A DNA stretch of 33,093 bases from NCBI GenBank assembly GCA_049281195.1, contig JBAPRR010000139.1, forward strand, positions 1 through 33,093. Direction: 5' to 3'. This document shows positions 24,506-32,098 of the stretch, one piece after another (the stretch's first letter is position 1; every line of letters starts with the position of its first letter). The notes beneath the pieces are model-generated. The model was not told the origin of the DNA and made no database searches. It worked only from the letters and a program-made list of their open reading frames with translations. Origin of the DNA: JBAPRR01 sp049281195. Its GTDB lineage: Bacteria > Actinomycetota > Acidimicrobiia > Acidimicrobiales > CAVXTF01. Both the position numbers and the translations under genes were made by a program.

Positions 24506-24771
24506 GTGGGTCGCGCCCGGGTCTGTGGTTGCAAGTCGAAGCCAGTCGCAGGCGAAACGACCCACGTAAGGCAACTTGTGGTTGCTGAGCATGGTGCGGC
24601 TTAGAGGTAAGCCCTGCCCGTCCGGCGTCGACTGTCGACGCCCTACGGAGAAGGAGTGAAGCCGGGTGTCTATGGGTGCCGAAGGGCCATGTGCCGCCGA
24701 CTACCCGCCCGTGAGCTCCTCAGCAGGCGAGTGTGGGGCCAAAGACCAGGTCAGCCGGGCGCGACTTGCAA
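24506..24771 (+). ncRNA. raiA-motif-like structured RNA with pseudoknot
   Basis: There is no plausible coding frame here, but pairing is extensive. The closing helix is TTGCAAGTCG (24529-24538) with CGACTTGCAA (24762-24771), 10 perfect pairs over 243 nt. GTGGGTCG (24506-24513), outside that helix, pairs perfectly with CGACCCAC (24558-24565) inside it, giving a pseudoknot. Inside are hairpins GCAAC-N5-GTTGC (24571-24585), GGCTTA-GAGG-TAAGCC (24598-24613), GGCGTCGA-CTG-TCGACGCC (24624-24642), and a two-part one at 24706-24729 (CGCC/GGCG outside TGAG/CTCA). The RNA lies directly upstream of the hpf/raiA gene, which is where the raiA-motif noncoding RNA, of about 200 nt and pseudoknotted, is found in actinobacteria. 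That name rests on position, size and topology. Its molecular role is not settled; it is thought to act as an RNA, not as a riboswitch. Confidence 0.78.
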
Positions 24772-24921
24772 TTAGGGCGACAGCTGAAGCCGATAGACAG
24801 CCGAAGCCGATAATTGATTCAAGGCAGTAGCAGAGACAGGAAGGCAGAGCAGAGGCGGGGGAGTGACCAGGGGAGGAGACGCCTCCTCAAGGCCGGTAGG
24901 GCGGATGGAAGGAGAAGGAGC
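24772..24921 (+). other. Spacer between the structured RNA and hpf
   Basis: This 150-bp stretch has no gene. GAAGCCGAT occurs twice (from 24787). A hairpin GAGGAG-ACGC-CTCCTC (24873-24888) lies 33 nt before the hpf start. The segment ends in AAGGAGAAGGAG, the ribosome site of hpf. No terminator with a T-run separates the RNA from hpf, so cotranscription or processing is possible. Confidence 0.5.
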
Positions 24922-25257
24922 ATGACCATGCTCGTCGATGTCCTCGGGTCCAACGGGTCGATCGCGGACGATGTCCGTGAGAAGGCCGTCACCAAAGTGG
25001 GCAAGCTCGGAAAGCTGGCCCCCCTCCTCGAGGAAGCCGAGGTGAGGCTCACAAAAGGCGGCGACGGTGTACCCGAAAACCACTGGGTGTGCCATGCCGT
25101 ACTCCGCGGACATGGTCACGAGGTCCGCGGTTACGCCGAGGGAGTCGATGCCCTCTATGCCGTGGAGGCCGTGGTTAAGAAGCTGGAACACCAGGTCGAG
25201 CGCCTGAAGGGCAAGCTCATCGACCGGTCGCATCCGCGTCACGACGGACCGTTCTAG
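24922..25257 (+). CDS. hpf: Ribosome hibernation promoting factor (short form, RaiA/HPF)
   Basis: A 111-residue protein of the HPF/YfiA (sigma-54 modulation) family, which binds the 30S decoding site and keeps idle ribosomes inactive in stationary phase or starvation. The fold is visible as an alternating strand-helix pattern: TMLVDVLGSNGSIADDVREKA, then HWVCHAVLRGHGHEVRGYAEG and DALYAVEAVVKKLEHQVERL, with a basic end (KLIDRSHPRHD). Length matches the short form; most actinobacterial members have an extra C-terminal dimerisation domain that is absent here. The ATG at 24922 is preceded by AAGGAG, so the upstream in-frame extension to 24814 is not used. The structured RNA upstream supports the identification as raiA. 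Confidence 0.9.
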   Translation: MTMLVDVLGSNGSIADDVREKAVTKVGKLGKLAPLLEEAEVRLTKGGDGVPENHWVCHAVLRGHGHEVRGYAEGVDALYAVEAVVKKLEHQVERLKGKLIDRSHPRHDGPF

Positions 25258-25372
25258 CCACCGCCAGCGCGCGGCGAACCCGGTTCGCAAACAGAGCGGT
25301 GACGCCCCCTCGCCGTTCGGACAACCCGCTGATCAGGCCCCGAATGCGGCCAGTCCGGGCATGTTCGAACGG

Positions 25373-25378
25373 TAGGAT
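25373..25378 (+). promoter_or_regulatory. -10 box of secA, leaderless start
   Basis: TAGGAT ends 9 nt before the ATG at 25388, and GGTTTCCCC between them contains no ribosome site. TAGGAT is the classical vegetative -10 of Streptomyces. Confidence 0.6.
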
Positions 25379-25387
25379 GGTTTCCCC

Positions 25388-28168
25388 ATGAGCCTTCTCA
25401 CGCGCGCGCTCAAGGCCGGGGAAGGCAAGAAAGTTCGCCGGCTCGCTGACCTCGTCCCACTCATAAACGAACTCGAACCCGAGGTCGAACGACGCTCCGA
25501 CGAGGAGCTCGCCCACACGACCGTCGTTCTGCGCGAGCGCCTCGCCAACGGCGCGGTCCTCGACGACGTGCTGATCGACGCTTTCGCCACCGTACGCGAG
25601 GCGGCCTGGCGGGTCCTCGGTCAGCGGCATTTCGACGTCCAGCTGATGGGGGGCATGGCCCTGCACTTCGGATGGATCGCCGAAATGAAGACCGGTGAAG
25701 GAAAGACACTCGTCTCGACCCTGCCCGTGTACCTGAACGCACTGGGCGGGCGCGGCGTGCACCTCGTCACGGTTAACCCTTATCTGGCGAAACGTGACTC
25801 GGAGTGGATGGGGCGGGTCTACAACTTCTTGGGGATGTCAGTCGGCCTCGTAACTCCTGAGATCACCGACAACGAGACGAAGCGGCTGTCGTACGCGGCC
25901 GACGTCACTTACGGGACCAATCAAGAGTTTGGGTTCGACTATCTGCGCGACAACATGGCGCGCACACGCGATGCGATGGTGCAGCGCGGGCACGTCTATG
26001 CGATCGTCGACGAGGTCGACTCCATCCTCATCGACGAAGCCCGCACACCGCTCATAATCGCCGGTCCCTCCGACGATGCCGCCCGGCTGTACTACCAGTT
26101 CGCCGGCATAGCGCGAACCCTTACCCGTGACGCCGACTACGAGGTCGACGAAGAGAAGCGCATCGTGTTTCCTACCGAGGTCGGTGTGGAGAAGGTGGAG
26201 CATGCACTCGGCGTCTCCAACATGTACGACCTCGTCGCTGTCAACTACGTGCACCAGCTGTCCAAGGCTCTTCAGGCCAAGGAGCTCTACCACCGCGACA
26301 AGGACTACCTGATCGCCAACGGCGAGGTGAAGATCATCGACGAGTTCACCGGACGCACCCTGGAAGGGCGCCGGTGGAACGACGGTCTCCACCAAGCCGT
26401 GGAAGCAAAAGAACGGGTGAAGATCCGCGAGGAGAACCACACCTGGGCCACGGTCACCCTGCAGAACTTCTTCCGCCTGTACGAAAAGCTCGGCGGGATG
26501 ACCGGTACCGCAGAGACAGAAGCCGCCGAATTCGCCAATACCTACAACGTGCCCGTCGTACCGATCCCGACCAACAAGCCGATGGTCCGCGACGACGGCG
26601 CCGACCTCGTGTACAAGACCGAGGACGCCAAGTTCGCGGCAGTGGTCGAAGACATCTCCGATCGCTACGACACCGGTCAGCCGGTTCTGGTCGGCACCGC
26701 TTCGGTGGCGAAGTCGGAGTTGCTCTCCAAGCTCCTGGAAAAGCGGGGCATACCTCACGAGGTTCTGAACGCCAAGCAGCATGCTCGCGAGGCGGAGATC
26801 GTCGCCCAAGCGGGGCGCATCCATGGCGTCACCGTCGCTACCAACATGGCCGGCCGTGGTGTCGACATCCTTCTAGGTGGGAATCCAGAAGGCCTGGCCC
26901 GACGCGAGGTTGTGGCCAAGGGTCTGGACCTCGATTCCGACGAGGGCAAGGCGGAGTACCAGAAGCAGCTCGCCATTCTCGAGCCGCAGTGCAAGCAGGA
27001 AGGTGACCTGGTCCGCGACCTCGGCGGTCTCTACGTGCTCGGCTCAGAACGTCACGAGAGCCGGCGGATCGACAATCAGCTCCGTGGTCGGTCCGGCCGG
27101 CAGGGAGACTCCGGAGAGAGCAGGTTCTTCCTCTCGCTCGAAGACGAGTTGATGCGTCTCTTCGCCACGGGCGCCATGCAGTGGGTGATGACCCGGGCAC
27201 TGCCCGACGACGTGCCGATCGAATCGAAGCAGGTTACGAAGGCGATCGAGCGAGCGCAGAACACCGTCGAGGGGAGAAACGCCGCGATCCGCAAGGACGT
27301 GCTCAAGTACGACGAGGTTCTCGATCGCCAGCGCAAGGTGATCTACGAGCTGCGCATTCAGATCATCGACGGCGAAGATCTCCAGGAGCGCACCGAGGAA
27401 CTGCTCGAGCAGGCCATCGACGCGGTGGTGGCCTCGGCATGTCCGACCGAGTACCCGGAGGACTGGGATCTCGAACAGCTGCTCGCTGAAGTCACGCAGT
27501 ACTTCCCTACGCAGTTCACCGTCGAAGATCTGGCCGACGCGACTTCGAAGGTGCAGCTGAGCGAGAGCATCTTGAACGAGGGCCTCGAGCTGTACAGGGG
27601 TCGTGACGAGAGCTTCCCCGGCGGAGCGGAGCAGGCGCGTGAGATCGAGCGCGACCTGATGCTCCAGATCATCGATCAGAGGTGGCGTGACCACCTCGCA
27701 GAGATGGACTACCTGCAGGAGGGAATCAACCTCCGCGCCATGGGCCAGCAAGATCCTCTGGTCGCATGGCAAAAAGAGGGCTTCGACATGTTCGGCCAGA
27801 TGATCGACTCGATCGATGAGGACTACCTGCGTTACGTGATGCACGTGCAGATCGTCGATCAGCCCACTGCCGGTCCCGACCTGAGCCGGGCCAGCTATCA
27901 GGCGGCCGAAGATCCGGTCGTGGACGCATCCGCCCCATTCAGGGCGCCGACCGACACGGGCAACGGTTCGCTTGTCGGTGCGATGACCAACGGCGACTCC
28001 GGTCAAGTCCTGCAGAGGCAGGCTGCGGAGAGTCGGACCGCGACGAACGGCTCGGGCGACGTGACGAACGTGCCGATTCAGAAGTCGGCGAGCGAGAAGA
28101 TCGGCAGGAACGAACCGTGCTACTGCGGGAGTGGGAAGAAGTTCAAGCTCTGTCATGGCCGCGCTTGA
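25388..28168 (+). CDS. secA: Preprotein translocase ATPase SecA
   Basis: A 926-residue motor of the Sec pathway, pushing unfolded secretory proteins through SecYEG using ATP. Motifs in order: Walker A MKTGEGKT (100-107), VDEVDSILIDEARTPL (Walker B region), the preprotein cross-linking domain around KRLSYAADVTYGTNQEFGFDY, the second nucleotide-binding fold with TNMAGRGVDILLGGNPEG, and the arginine-finger helicase segment RGRSGRQGD. The C-terminus carries the zinc-binding SecB/lipid contact motif NEPCYCGSGKKFKLCHG preceded by a 60-residue flexible linker. Length and domain order are those of the housekeeping SecA1. It lies between hpf and prfB; its own -10 box shows an independent start of transcription. 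Confidence 0.99.
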   Translation: MSLLTRALKAGEGKKVRRLADLVPLINELEPEVERRSDEELAHTTVVLRERLANGAVLDDVLIDAFATVREAAWRVLGQRHFDVQLMGGMALHFGWIAEMKTGEGKTLVSTLPVYLNALGGRGVHLVTVNPYLAKRDSEWMGRVYNFLGMSVGLVTPEITDNETKRLSYAADVTYGTNQEFGFDYLRDNMARTRDAMVQRGHVYAIVDEVDSILIDEARTPLIIAGPSDDAARLYYQFAGIARTLTRDADYEVDEEKRIVFPTEVGVEKVEHALGVSNMYDLVAVNYVHQLSKALQAKELYHRDKDYLIANGEVKIIDEFTGRTLEGRRWNDGLHQAVEAKERVKIREENHTWATVTLQNFFRLYEKLGGMTGTAETEAAEFANTYNVPVVPIPTNKPMVRDDGADLVYKTEDAKFAAVVEDISDRYDTGQPVLVGTASVAKSELLSKLLEKRGIPHEVLNAKQHAREAEIVAQAGRIHGVTVATNMAGRGVDILLGGNPEGLARREVVAKGLDLDSDEGKAEYQKQLAILEPQCKQEGDLVRDLGGLYVLGSERHESRRIDNQLRGRSGRQGDSGESRFFLSLEDELMRLFATGAMQWVMTRALPDDVPIESKQVTKAIERAQNTVEGRNAAIRKDVLKYDEVLDRQRKVIYELRIQIIDGEDLQERTEELLEQAIDAVVASACPTEYPEDWDLEQLLAEVTQYFPTQFTVEDLADATSKVQLSESILNEGLELYRGRDESFPGGAEQAREIERDLMLQIIDQRWRDHLAEMDYLQEGINLRAMGQQDPLVAWQKEGFDMFGQMIDSIDEDYLRYVMHVQIVDQPTAGPDLSRASYQAAEDPVVDASAPFRAPTDTGNGSLVGAMTNGDSGQVLQRQAAESRTATNGSGDVTNVPIQKSASEKIGRNEPCYCGSGKKFKLCHGRA

Positions 28169-28179
28169 AGCGCGGGTCC

Positions 28180-28185
28180 TAGCGT
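28180..28185 (+). promoter_or_regulatory. -10 box of prfB
   Basis: TAGCGT precedes the prfB ATG by 33 nt, giving a short leader that carries AAGGA and a second AGG 6 nt before the start. The identical hexamer occurs upstream of ftsE. Confidence 0.4.
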
Positions 28186-28218
28186 GGCGCGAGGTACGCG
28201 CGAAGGATCAGGTCGCTA

Positions 28219-29346
28219 ATGCCTACCGCTGAGCTGCCCCGCGACGCCAAGGCCGAGCTCGCCGACTTGCGGTCCCGCCTGACGGAGGCCGAAAGCTATC
28301 TGGGTCTGGAGCGTCTACGCGCCAGACGTGACGAGCTAAACGAGTTGGCCGCGCGCCCTGATCTATGGGACGACCCCGATCAGGCTCGTAGCGTGACGAC
28401 CGAGCTTGGCGCGGTCAGTGACGACGTGGCGCTACTCGAGGACCTGGCCTCGCGTCAGTCCGATGCCGAGGTGCTGTTCGAGCTCATGGTCGAAGAGGGA
28501 GACGACTCGGTGGAATCCGAGCTCTTTCAGTCGATCGACCAGCTCGAGCGCCGAGTGGCTTCGTTGGAGCTGCGATCGCTGTTCTCAGGCGAGCACGACG
28601 GAAACGACGCCATCGTCGAGCTGCATGCTGGATCAGGGGGGACCGACGCCCAGGACTGGTGCGAGATGCTCCTGCGCATGTACTTGCGATGGGCGGAGCG
28701 TCGCGGCTTCGGAACTGAGGTTGATGAGGTGACTGAGGGCCAGGAGGCTGGCCTGCTTTCCGCGACCCTGATCGTCAAGGGCAGGTTCGCGTACGGACTC
28801 CTATCGGCCGAGCGCGGAGTTCACAGGCTCGTCCGGATGTCACCCTTCGACAGCCAGCACCGGCGCCAGACGAGCTTCGCCACGGTGGGTGTCATTCCTT
28901 TCATAGAGGACACAGCCGAAGTCGAGATCGATGAAAAAGACCTGCGTATCGACACTTACCGGTCGTCGGGAGCGGGGGGCCAGCACGTCAACAAGACCGA
29001 CTCCGCCGTCCGCCTTACTCACCTTCCCACAGGCATCGTCGTTTCCTGCCAGAACGAGCGCAGCCAGCACCAGAACAAGGCCAGAGCGATGCAGATCCTC
29101 GCCGCCAAGCTGGTCGACCTCCAAGAAGAGGAGCGCAGGGCCGAACTTGAGTCGCTCTCAGGTCCGAAAGCTGAAGCAGCCTGGGGCAACCAGATTCGTT
29201 CTTACGTCATGGCTCCTTACAGGATGGTGAAAGACCTCAGAACTGAGTTCGAGACAGGCAACGTGGAGGCTGTGCTTGATGGGGACATCGATGAGCTCAT
29301 CGAGGCCGAGTTGAGACGTAGGCGCAAGCGGGGTCATGACGAATAG
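28219..29346 (+). CDS. prfB: Peptide chain release factor 2
   Basis: A 375-residue class I release factor that recognises UGA and UAA stop codons and triggers peptide release. The tripeptide anticodon SPF is at 208-210, in RMSPFDSQHRRQTS, which separates it from RF1 (PxT). The catalytic GGQ is at 253-255 in SSGAGGQHVNKTDSAVR. The N-terminal domain starts in helices rich in Leu/Glu/Arg. The whole protein is read in one frame: the UGA programmed frameshift near codon 25 found in many bacteria is absent. This matches other actinobacteria that lack autoregulation by frameshifting. The order secA, prfB, ftsE, ftsX is common in this phylum. Confidence 0.97.
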   Translation: MPTAELPRDAKAELADLRSRLTEAESYLGLERLRARRDELNELAARPDLWDDPDQARSVTTELGAVSDDVALLEDLASRQSDAEVLFELMVEEGDDSVESELFQSIDQLERRVASLELRSLFSGEHDGNDAIVELHAGSGGTDAQDWCEMLLRMYLRWAERRGFGTEVDEVTEGQEAGLLSATLIVKGRFAYGLLSAERGVHRLVRMSPFDSQHRRQTSFATVGVIPFIEDTAEVEIDEKDLRIDTYRSSGAGGQHVNKTDSAVRLTHLPTGIVVSCQNERSQHQNKARAMQILAAKLVDLQEEERRAELESLSGPKAEAAWGNQIRSYVMAPYRMVKDLRTEFETGNVEAVLDGDIDELIEAELRRRRKRGHDE

Positions 29347-29411
29347 ATGAAGAACCCGCCCGCCGGCCGCTTTACGCTCACAGCGTCCATTGGTTTTGAT
29401 GTCCGCGCTGC

Positions 29412-29417
29412 TAGCGT
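29412..29417 (+). promoter_or_regulatory. Candidate -10 box of ftsEX
   Basis: TAGCGT is preceded by TTGGTT (29390-29395) with a 16-nt spacer, the best -35/-10 pair in the 162-bp gap between prfB and ftsE. It would give a leader of about 85 nt. A second possibility is TATCTC (29496-29501), 7 nt before the ATG, which would make ftsE leaderless. GTCCGC/GTGCGGAC pairing (29401 to 29447) could fold the longer leader. Confidence 0.35.
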
Positions 29418-29508
29418 GCTTGTTCGTTATGCGCGGCGAAGTGCGGACCGCTGACCAAAGCGGGCAACCGTCAGGTCTGGTCCCACTCCAAGTCATATCT
29501 CCCGACTG

Positions 29509-30195
29509 ATGATTACTTTCGAGAACGTCACGAAAACTTACAAAGCTGGCTCCGTCGCGGTCCGCGATGTCTCCATCGAGATTGAAAAGGGCGAGTTCGT
29601 TTTCCTGGTCGGTCCTTCCGGATCAGGCAAGACGACACTCATACGGCTTCTTCTCCGGGAGGAACTCCCGGATTCCGGTCGTGTCTGGGTTGCGGGGCGC
29701 GACATCGTTTCGATGCACAATTGGCGCGTCCCGTACTTGCGGCGCAACATCGGATGCGTCTTTCAGGATTTCCGCCTGTTGCCGCAGAAGACCGTCTACG
29801 AAAACGTTGCGTTCGCGCTCGAGGTGATCGGCCGTCCCCGGCACGTCATCTCCAAGCAGGTTCCGCAGATTCTTGATGTGGTGGGTCTGGGTAAGAAGAA
29901 GGACAGGCTGCCCAACCAGTTGTCCGGTGGTGAACAGCAGCGTGTCGCGGTGGCGAGGGCCATCGTCAACAGGCCCCTGATACTTCTCGCAGATGAGCCG
30001 ACCGGAAACCTCGACCCGAACACGAGCCAGGGAATAATGCGCCTGCTCGACGGGATCGGGAGAACCGGAACCACCGTCGTCGTCGCGACCCACGATGCGA
30101 CGATCGTCGACAAGATGCGAAGGCGCGTCATTGAGCTCGACGGTGGAACTCTCATCCGGGATCAGGACAGGGGCGTATACGGATATGGAACGTGA
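29509..30195 (+). CDS. ftsE: FtsE, cell-division ABC ATPase
   Basis: A 228-residue ATPase that, with FtsX, activates peptidoglycan hydrolases at the division septum. Walker A is GPSGSGKT (35-42), the Q-loop follows in CVFQDFRLLPQKTVYENV, the ABC signature is LSGGEQQRVAVARA, and Walker B is LLADEPTGNLDP. The N-terminus MITFENVTKTYKAGSVAVRDVS is typical of FtsE. The closest relatives outside the family are lipoprotein-releasing LolD-type ATPases, but the following gene is FtsX, so the assignment is firm. Its ATG has no good Shine-Dalgarno. It is separated from ftsX by 22 nt. Confidence 0.96.
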   Translation: MITFENVTKTYKAGSVAVRDVSIEIEKGEFVFLVGPSGSGKTTLIRLLLREELPDSGRVWVAGRDIVSMHNWRVPYLRRNIGCVFQDFRLLPQKTVYENVAFALEVIGRPRHVISKQVPQILDVVGLGKKKDRLPNQLSGGEQQRVAVARAIVNRPLILLADEPTGNLDPNTSQGIMRLLDGIGRTGTTVVVATHDATIVDKMRRRVIELDGGTLIRDQDRGVYGYGT

Positions 30196-30217
30196 TACCG
30201 GAGCGCTCTGATTCCTT

Positions 30218-31093
30218 ATGGCACTTTCTGCACGATACGTAGCCCGCGAAGCGGGATCCAACCTGTGGCGCAACCGCCTGATGACGTCCATCGCCATCTT
30301 GACGGTGTTCGTCACGCTTGCCCTCGCCGGCTCCGCCCTGTTGCTGCGCCAGGCGGTGTCCAACGCATCCGTGCAGTGGCAGAACGGTGTGAGCGTCGTC
30401 GTATGGGTGGACCCGGGGGCGAATACCGCTCAGAGTCACACCATCTACTCGGAGCTCCTGCAGGTTCCTTACGTCAAGTCCTGTGCGTTCCGTAATCAGG
30501 CCTACGACTTTCAGGAGGCGAAGCAGGTCACGTCGCCCGCCGTGGCTTCGTATCTGACAGAGGCGACCACGCCTTCTTCGTATCGATGTGTTCTCGACAG
30601 TCCGACCGAGGCGTCAGCGATCATCGCCCAGTTCAAAAGCCAGCCGAACGTGAAGGCGGTCAGCTCTCCGGCTCAGGCGATCAAGAACATGGAGACATTC
30701 GTCCACGTGTCCCAATGGATCTTGTTCGTGCTGGCCCTCGTTCTCCTGTCGTCCGCGACAGTCCTCATCCTGAACACGATCCGCTTGGCGATATTCGCCC
30801 GACGTAAAGAGGTCGAGGTGATGAGGTACGTCGGCGCCACGAACTGGTTCATCCGAATCCCGTTCATGTGCGAGGGCCTTGTCGAAGGGATGGTCGGGGC
30901 ATTGCTGTCGCTCGGCGCGGTCTTAGGTCTGAACGCGTGGCTGCATGCCTACTCTGCCGACCCGAGCCACCAGGCGAACCTCGACATCCCATCAGGCGAG
31001 TTGATCACGATCGTGGTCTTCGTCATCCTGATCGGGGTGGTAATCGGCGTTGCGGGGTCGGCCTTCGCCGTCAGACGTTTCCTGGACGCCTGA
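30218..31093 (+). CDS. ftsX: FtsX, cell-division transmembrane protein
   Basis: A 291-residue membrane partner of FtsE. The N-terminal segment ARYVAREAGSNLWRNRLMTSIAILTVFVTLALAGSALLL is the conserved FtsX start with the first helix at about 23-47. An extracytoplasmic domain of about 120 residues, which contacts peptidoglycan hydrolase partners, has two cysteines (in SCAFR and RCVLD). Three more helices follow (about 167-190, 214-240 and 260-282), with ARRKEVEVMRYVGAT in the cytoplasmic loop, the FtsE contact. Length is normal for actinobacterial FtsX. A partner hydrolase gene such as a NlpC/P60 endopeptidase does not follow here; a serine hydrolase does. Confidence 0.95.
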   Translation: MALSARYVAREAGSNLWRNRLMTSIAILTVFVTLALAGSALLLRQAVSNASVQWQNGVSVVVWVDPGANTAQSHTIYSELLQVPYVKSCAFRNQAYDFQEAKQVTSPAVASYLTEATTPSSYRCVLDSPTEASAIIAQFKSQPNVKAVSSPAQAIKNMETFVHVSQWILFVLALVLLSSATVLILNTIRLAIFARRKEVEVMRYVGATNWFIRIPFMCEGLVEGMVGALLSLGAVLGLNAWLHAYSADPSHQANLDIPSGELITIVVFVILIGVVIGVAGSAFAVRRFLDA

Positions 31094-31113
31094 CACCAGC
31101 TGACTGGCGCTCG

Positions 31114-31134
31114 CGGGTGGACGTCGGTCACCCG
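31114..31134 (+). terminator. Hairpin after ftsX
   Basis: CGGGTG (31114-31119) and CACCCG (31129-31134) pair across a 9-nt loop, 21 nt after the ftsX stop. It is followed by AAAAG, so it is a weak terminator at best. Confidence 0.3.
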
Positions 31135-31151
31135 AAAAGACACAAACCCGA

Positions 31152-32087
31152 ATGAATCCGCTCCAGCTGTTCGACCAGTGGCCGGAGCCGCGTGGCGGGT
31201 TCGGTGTACTTGGCCTAACGGAGTCAGGCAGCGTCGATGTGGTCGCAACCGGGGGAGACATCGACGCCGTTTGCGAGTTGGCATCGGTGACCAAGCTCCT
31301 GGTGACGATGGCGGTGCTGGTAGCAGCGGAGCAGGGCGACCTTTTGTTGGACGACCCTGCCGGGCCACCGGGTGCGACCATCCGCCACCTGCTGTCGCAC
31401 AGCTCGGGTCTCGCCCCTGATCAAGCCGCTGTGCTGGCGCCTCCTGGGACGAGGCGGATCTATTCGAATTCCGGCTTCGAGATTTTGGGACAGTGCCTCG
31501 AGTCTTCTATCGGGCAGCCCTGGCAACAGATCGTCTCCGAGTCGGTGACGGGGCCTTTGAAGATGACCTCGACAAGCGCTCCCGAAGGCAGCTCGTCCGC
31601 GTCAGGAGAGCGTGGGACGATCCGGGATCTTGTGCTCCTCGCCGGCGAGCTGCTCGAGCTCCAGACCCGACCACAGCCATCGCACCAGCCGATACCCGAG
31701 TCATCGCACCAGCCGATACCCGAGCCATCGCTGATCTCCGCCGGCACCCTGGCCCAGGCCACCGCTGTCATATTTCCGGGCCTCCCCGGAGTCGTACCGG
31801 GAGTGGGGCGTTATGAGGACTGCGTGTGGGGCCTGGGCTTCGAACTCAAGGGTGCCAAAAAGCCGCACTGGACGGCCACGACCGGCTCAGCACGGACGTT
31901 CGGCCATTTCGGCAGGTCCGGATCATTCCTGTGGGTCGATCCGGACGAGGGATTGGCATGTGTGGCGGGAGGGGGCCTTCCGTTCGGGCCTTGGGCGCTC
32001 GAAGCTTGGCCGGCCTTTTCGGACGCCGTACTCGCGGAGTGGGGACGAAATCACGTTTTTCGCGAGAGCCCGTCCGAGGGATCGTAA
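31152..32087 (+). CDS. Serine beta-lactamase-like hydrolase (class C / DD-peptidase fold)
   Basis: A 311-residue serine hydrolase of the beta-lactamase/penicillin-binding superfamily. The nucleophile motif SVTK is at 45-48, the second motif is Tyr104-Ser-Asn106 in YSNSGFEILG, and the third is HFG near 252 (in place of KTG), as in esterase- and D-aminopeptidase-like members. No signal peptide is visible, so it appears to be cytoplasmic, which argues against a periplasmic beta-lactamase. Between motifs two and three lies a 24-bp duplication encoding SHQPIPES/SHQPIPEP in a loop. It follows ftsX by 58 nt, and its stop codon lies within the -10 box of the next gene. Substrate unknown; antibiotic resistance should not be assumed. 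Confidence 0.85.
   Translation: MNPLQLFDQWPEPRGGFGVLGLTESGSVDVVATGGDIDAVCELASVTKLLVTMAVLVAAEQGDLLLDDPAGPPGATIRHLLSHSSGLAPDQAAVLAPPGTRRIYSNSGFEILGQCLESSIGQPWQQIVSESVTGPLKMTSTSAPEGSSSASGERGTIRDLVLLAGELLELQTRPQPSHQPIPESSHQPIPEPSLISAGTLAQATAVIFPGLPGVVPGVGRYEDCVWGLGFELKGAKKPHWTATTGSARTFGHFGRSGSFLWVDPDEGLACVAGGGLPFGPWALEAWPAFSDAVLAEWGRNHVFRESPSEGS
31678..31725 (+). repeat. 24-bp in-frame tandem duplication in the serine hydrolase
   Basis: Two copies, 31678-31701 and 31702-31725, differ only at the last base and encode eight-residue His-Gln-Pro-Ile-Pro repeats. Near-identity indicates a recent duplication. Confidence 0.9.
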
Positions 32088-32090
32088 GCT
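32085..32090 (+). promoter_or_regulatory. -10 box of the sugar nucleotidyltransferase gene, overlapping the upstream stop codon
   Basis: TAAGCT begins with the TAA stop codon of the serine hydrolase gene and ends 8 nt before the GTG at 32099. CCCGCGTC between them has no ribosome site, so the gene is probably leaderless. Confidence 0.5.
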
Positions 32091-32098
32091 CCCGCGTC

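Noticed and set aside
24501..24510. Third copy of the CCAGGTGG core, near the structured RNA
   Set aside because: ACCAGGTGGG shares only part of the 11-mer, lies downstream of the -10 box, and is explained by the pseudoknot strand GTGGGTCG.
24353..24592. Minus-strand frame of 79 residues overlapping the noncoding RNA promoter
   Set aside because: No ribosome site and no coding-like composition; it overlaps the RNA's -10 box and closing helix.
25838..26824. Minus-strand frame of 328 residues opposite secA
   Set aside because: Antisense shadow; Val/Leu/Asp-rich without motifs.
27044..28156. Minus-strand frame of 370 residues opposite secA
   Set aside because: Antisense shadow of the conserved SecA C-terminal half.
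28219..28320. Programmed frameshift in prfB
   Set aside because: The N-terminal region is open in a single frame and the CUU-UGA slip site is missing, so RF2 is made without frameshifting.
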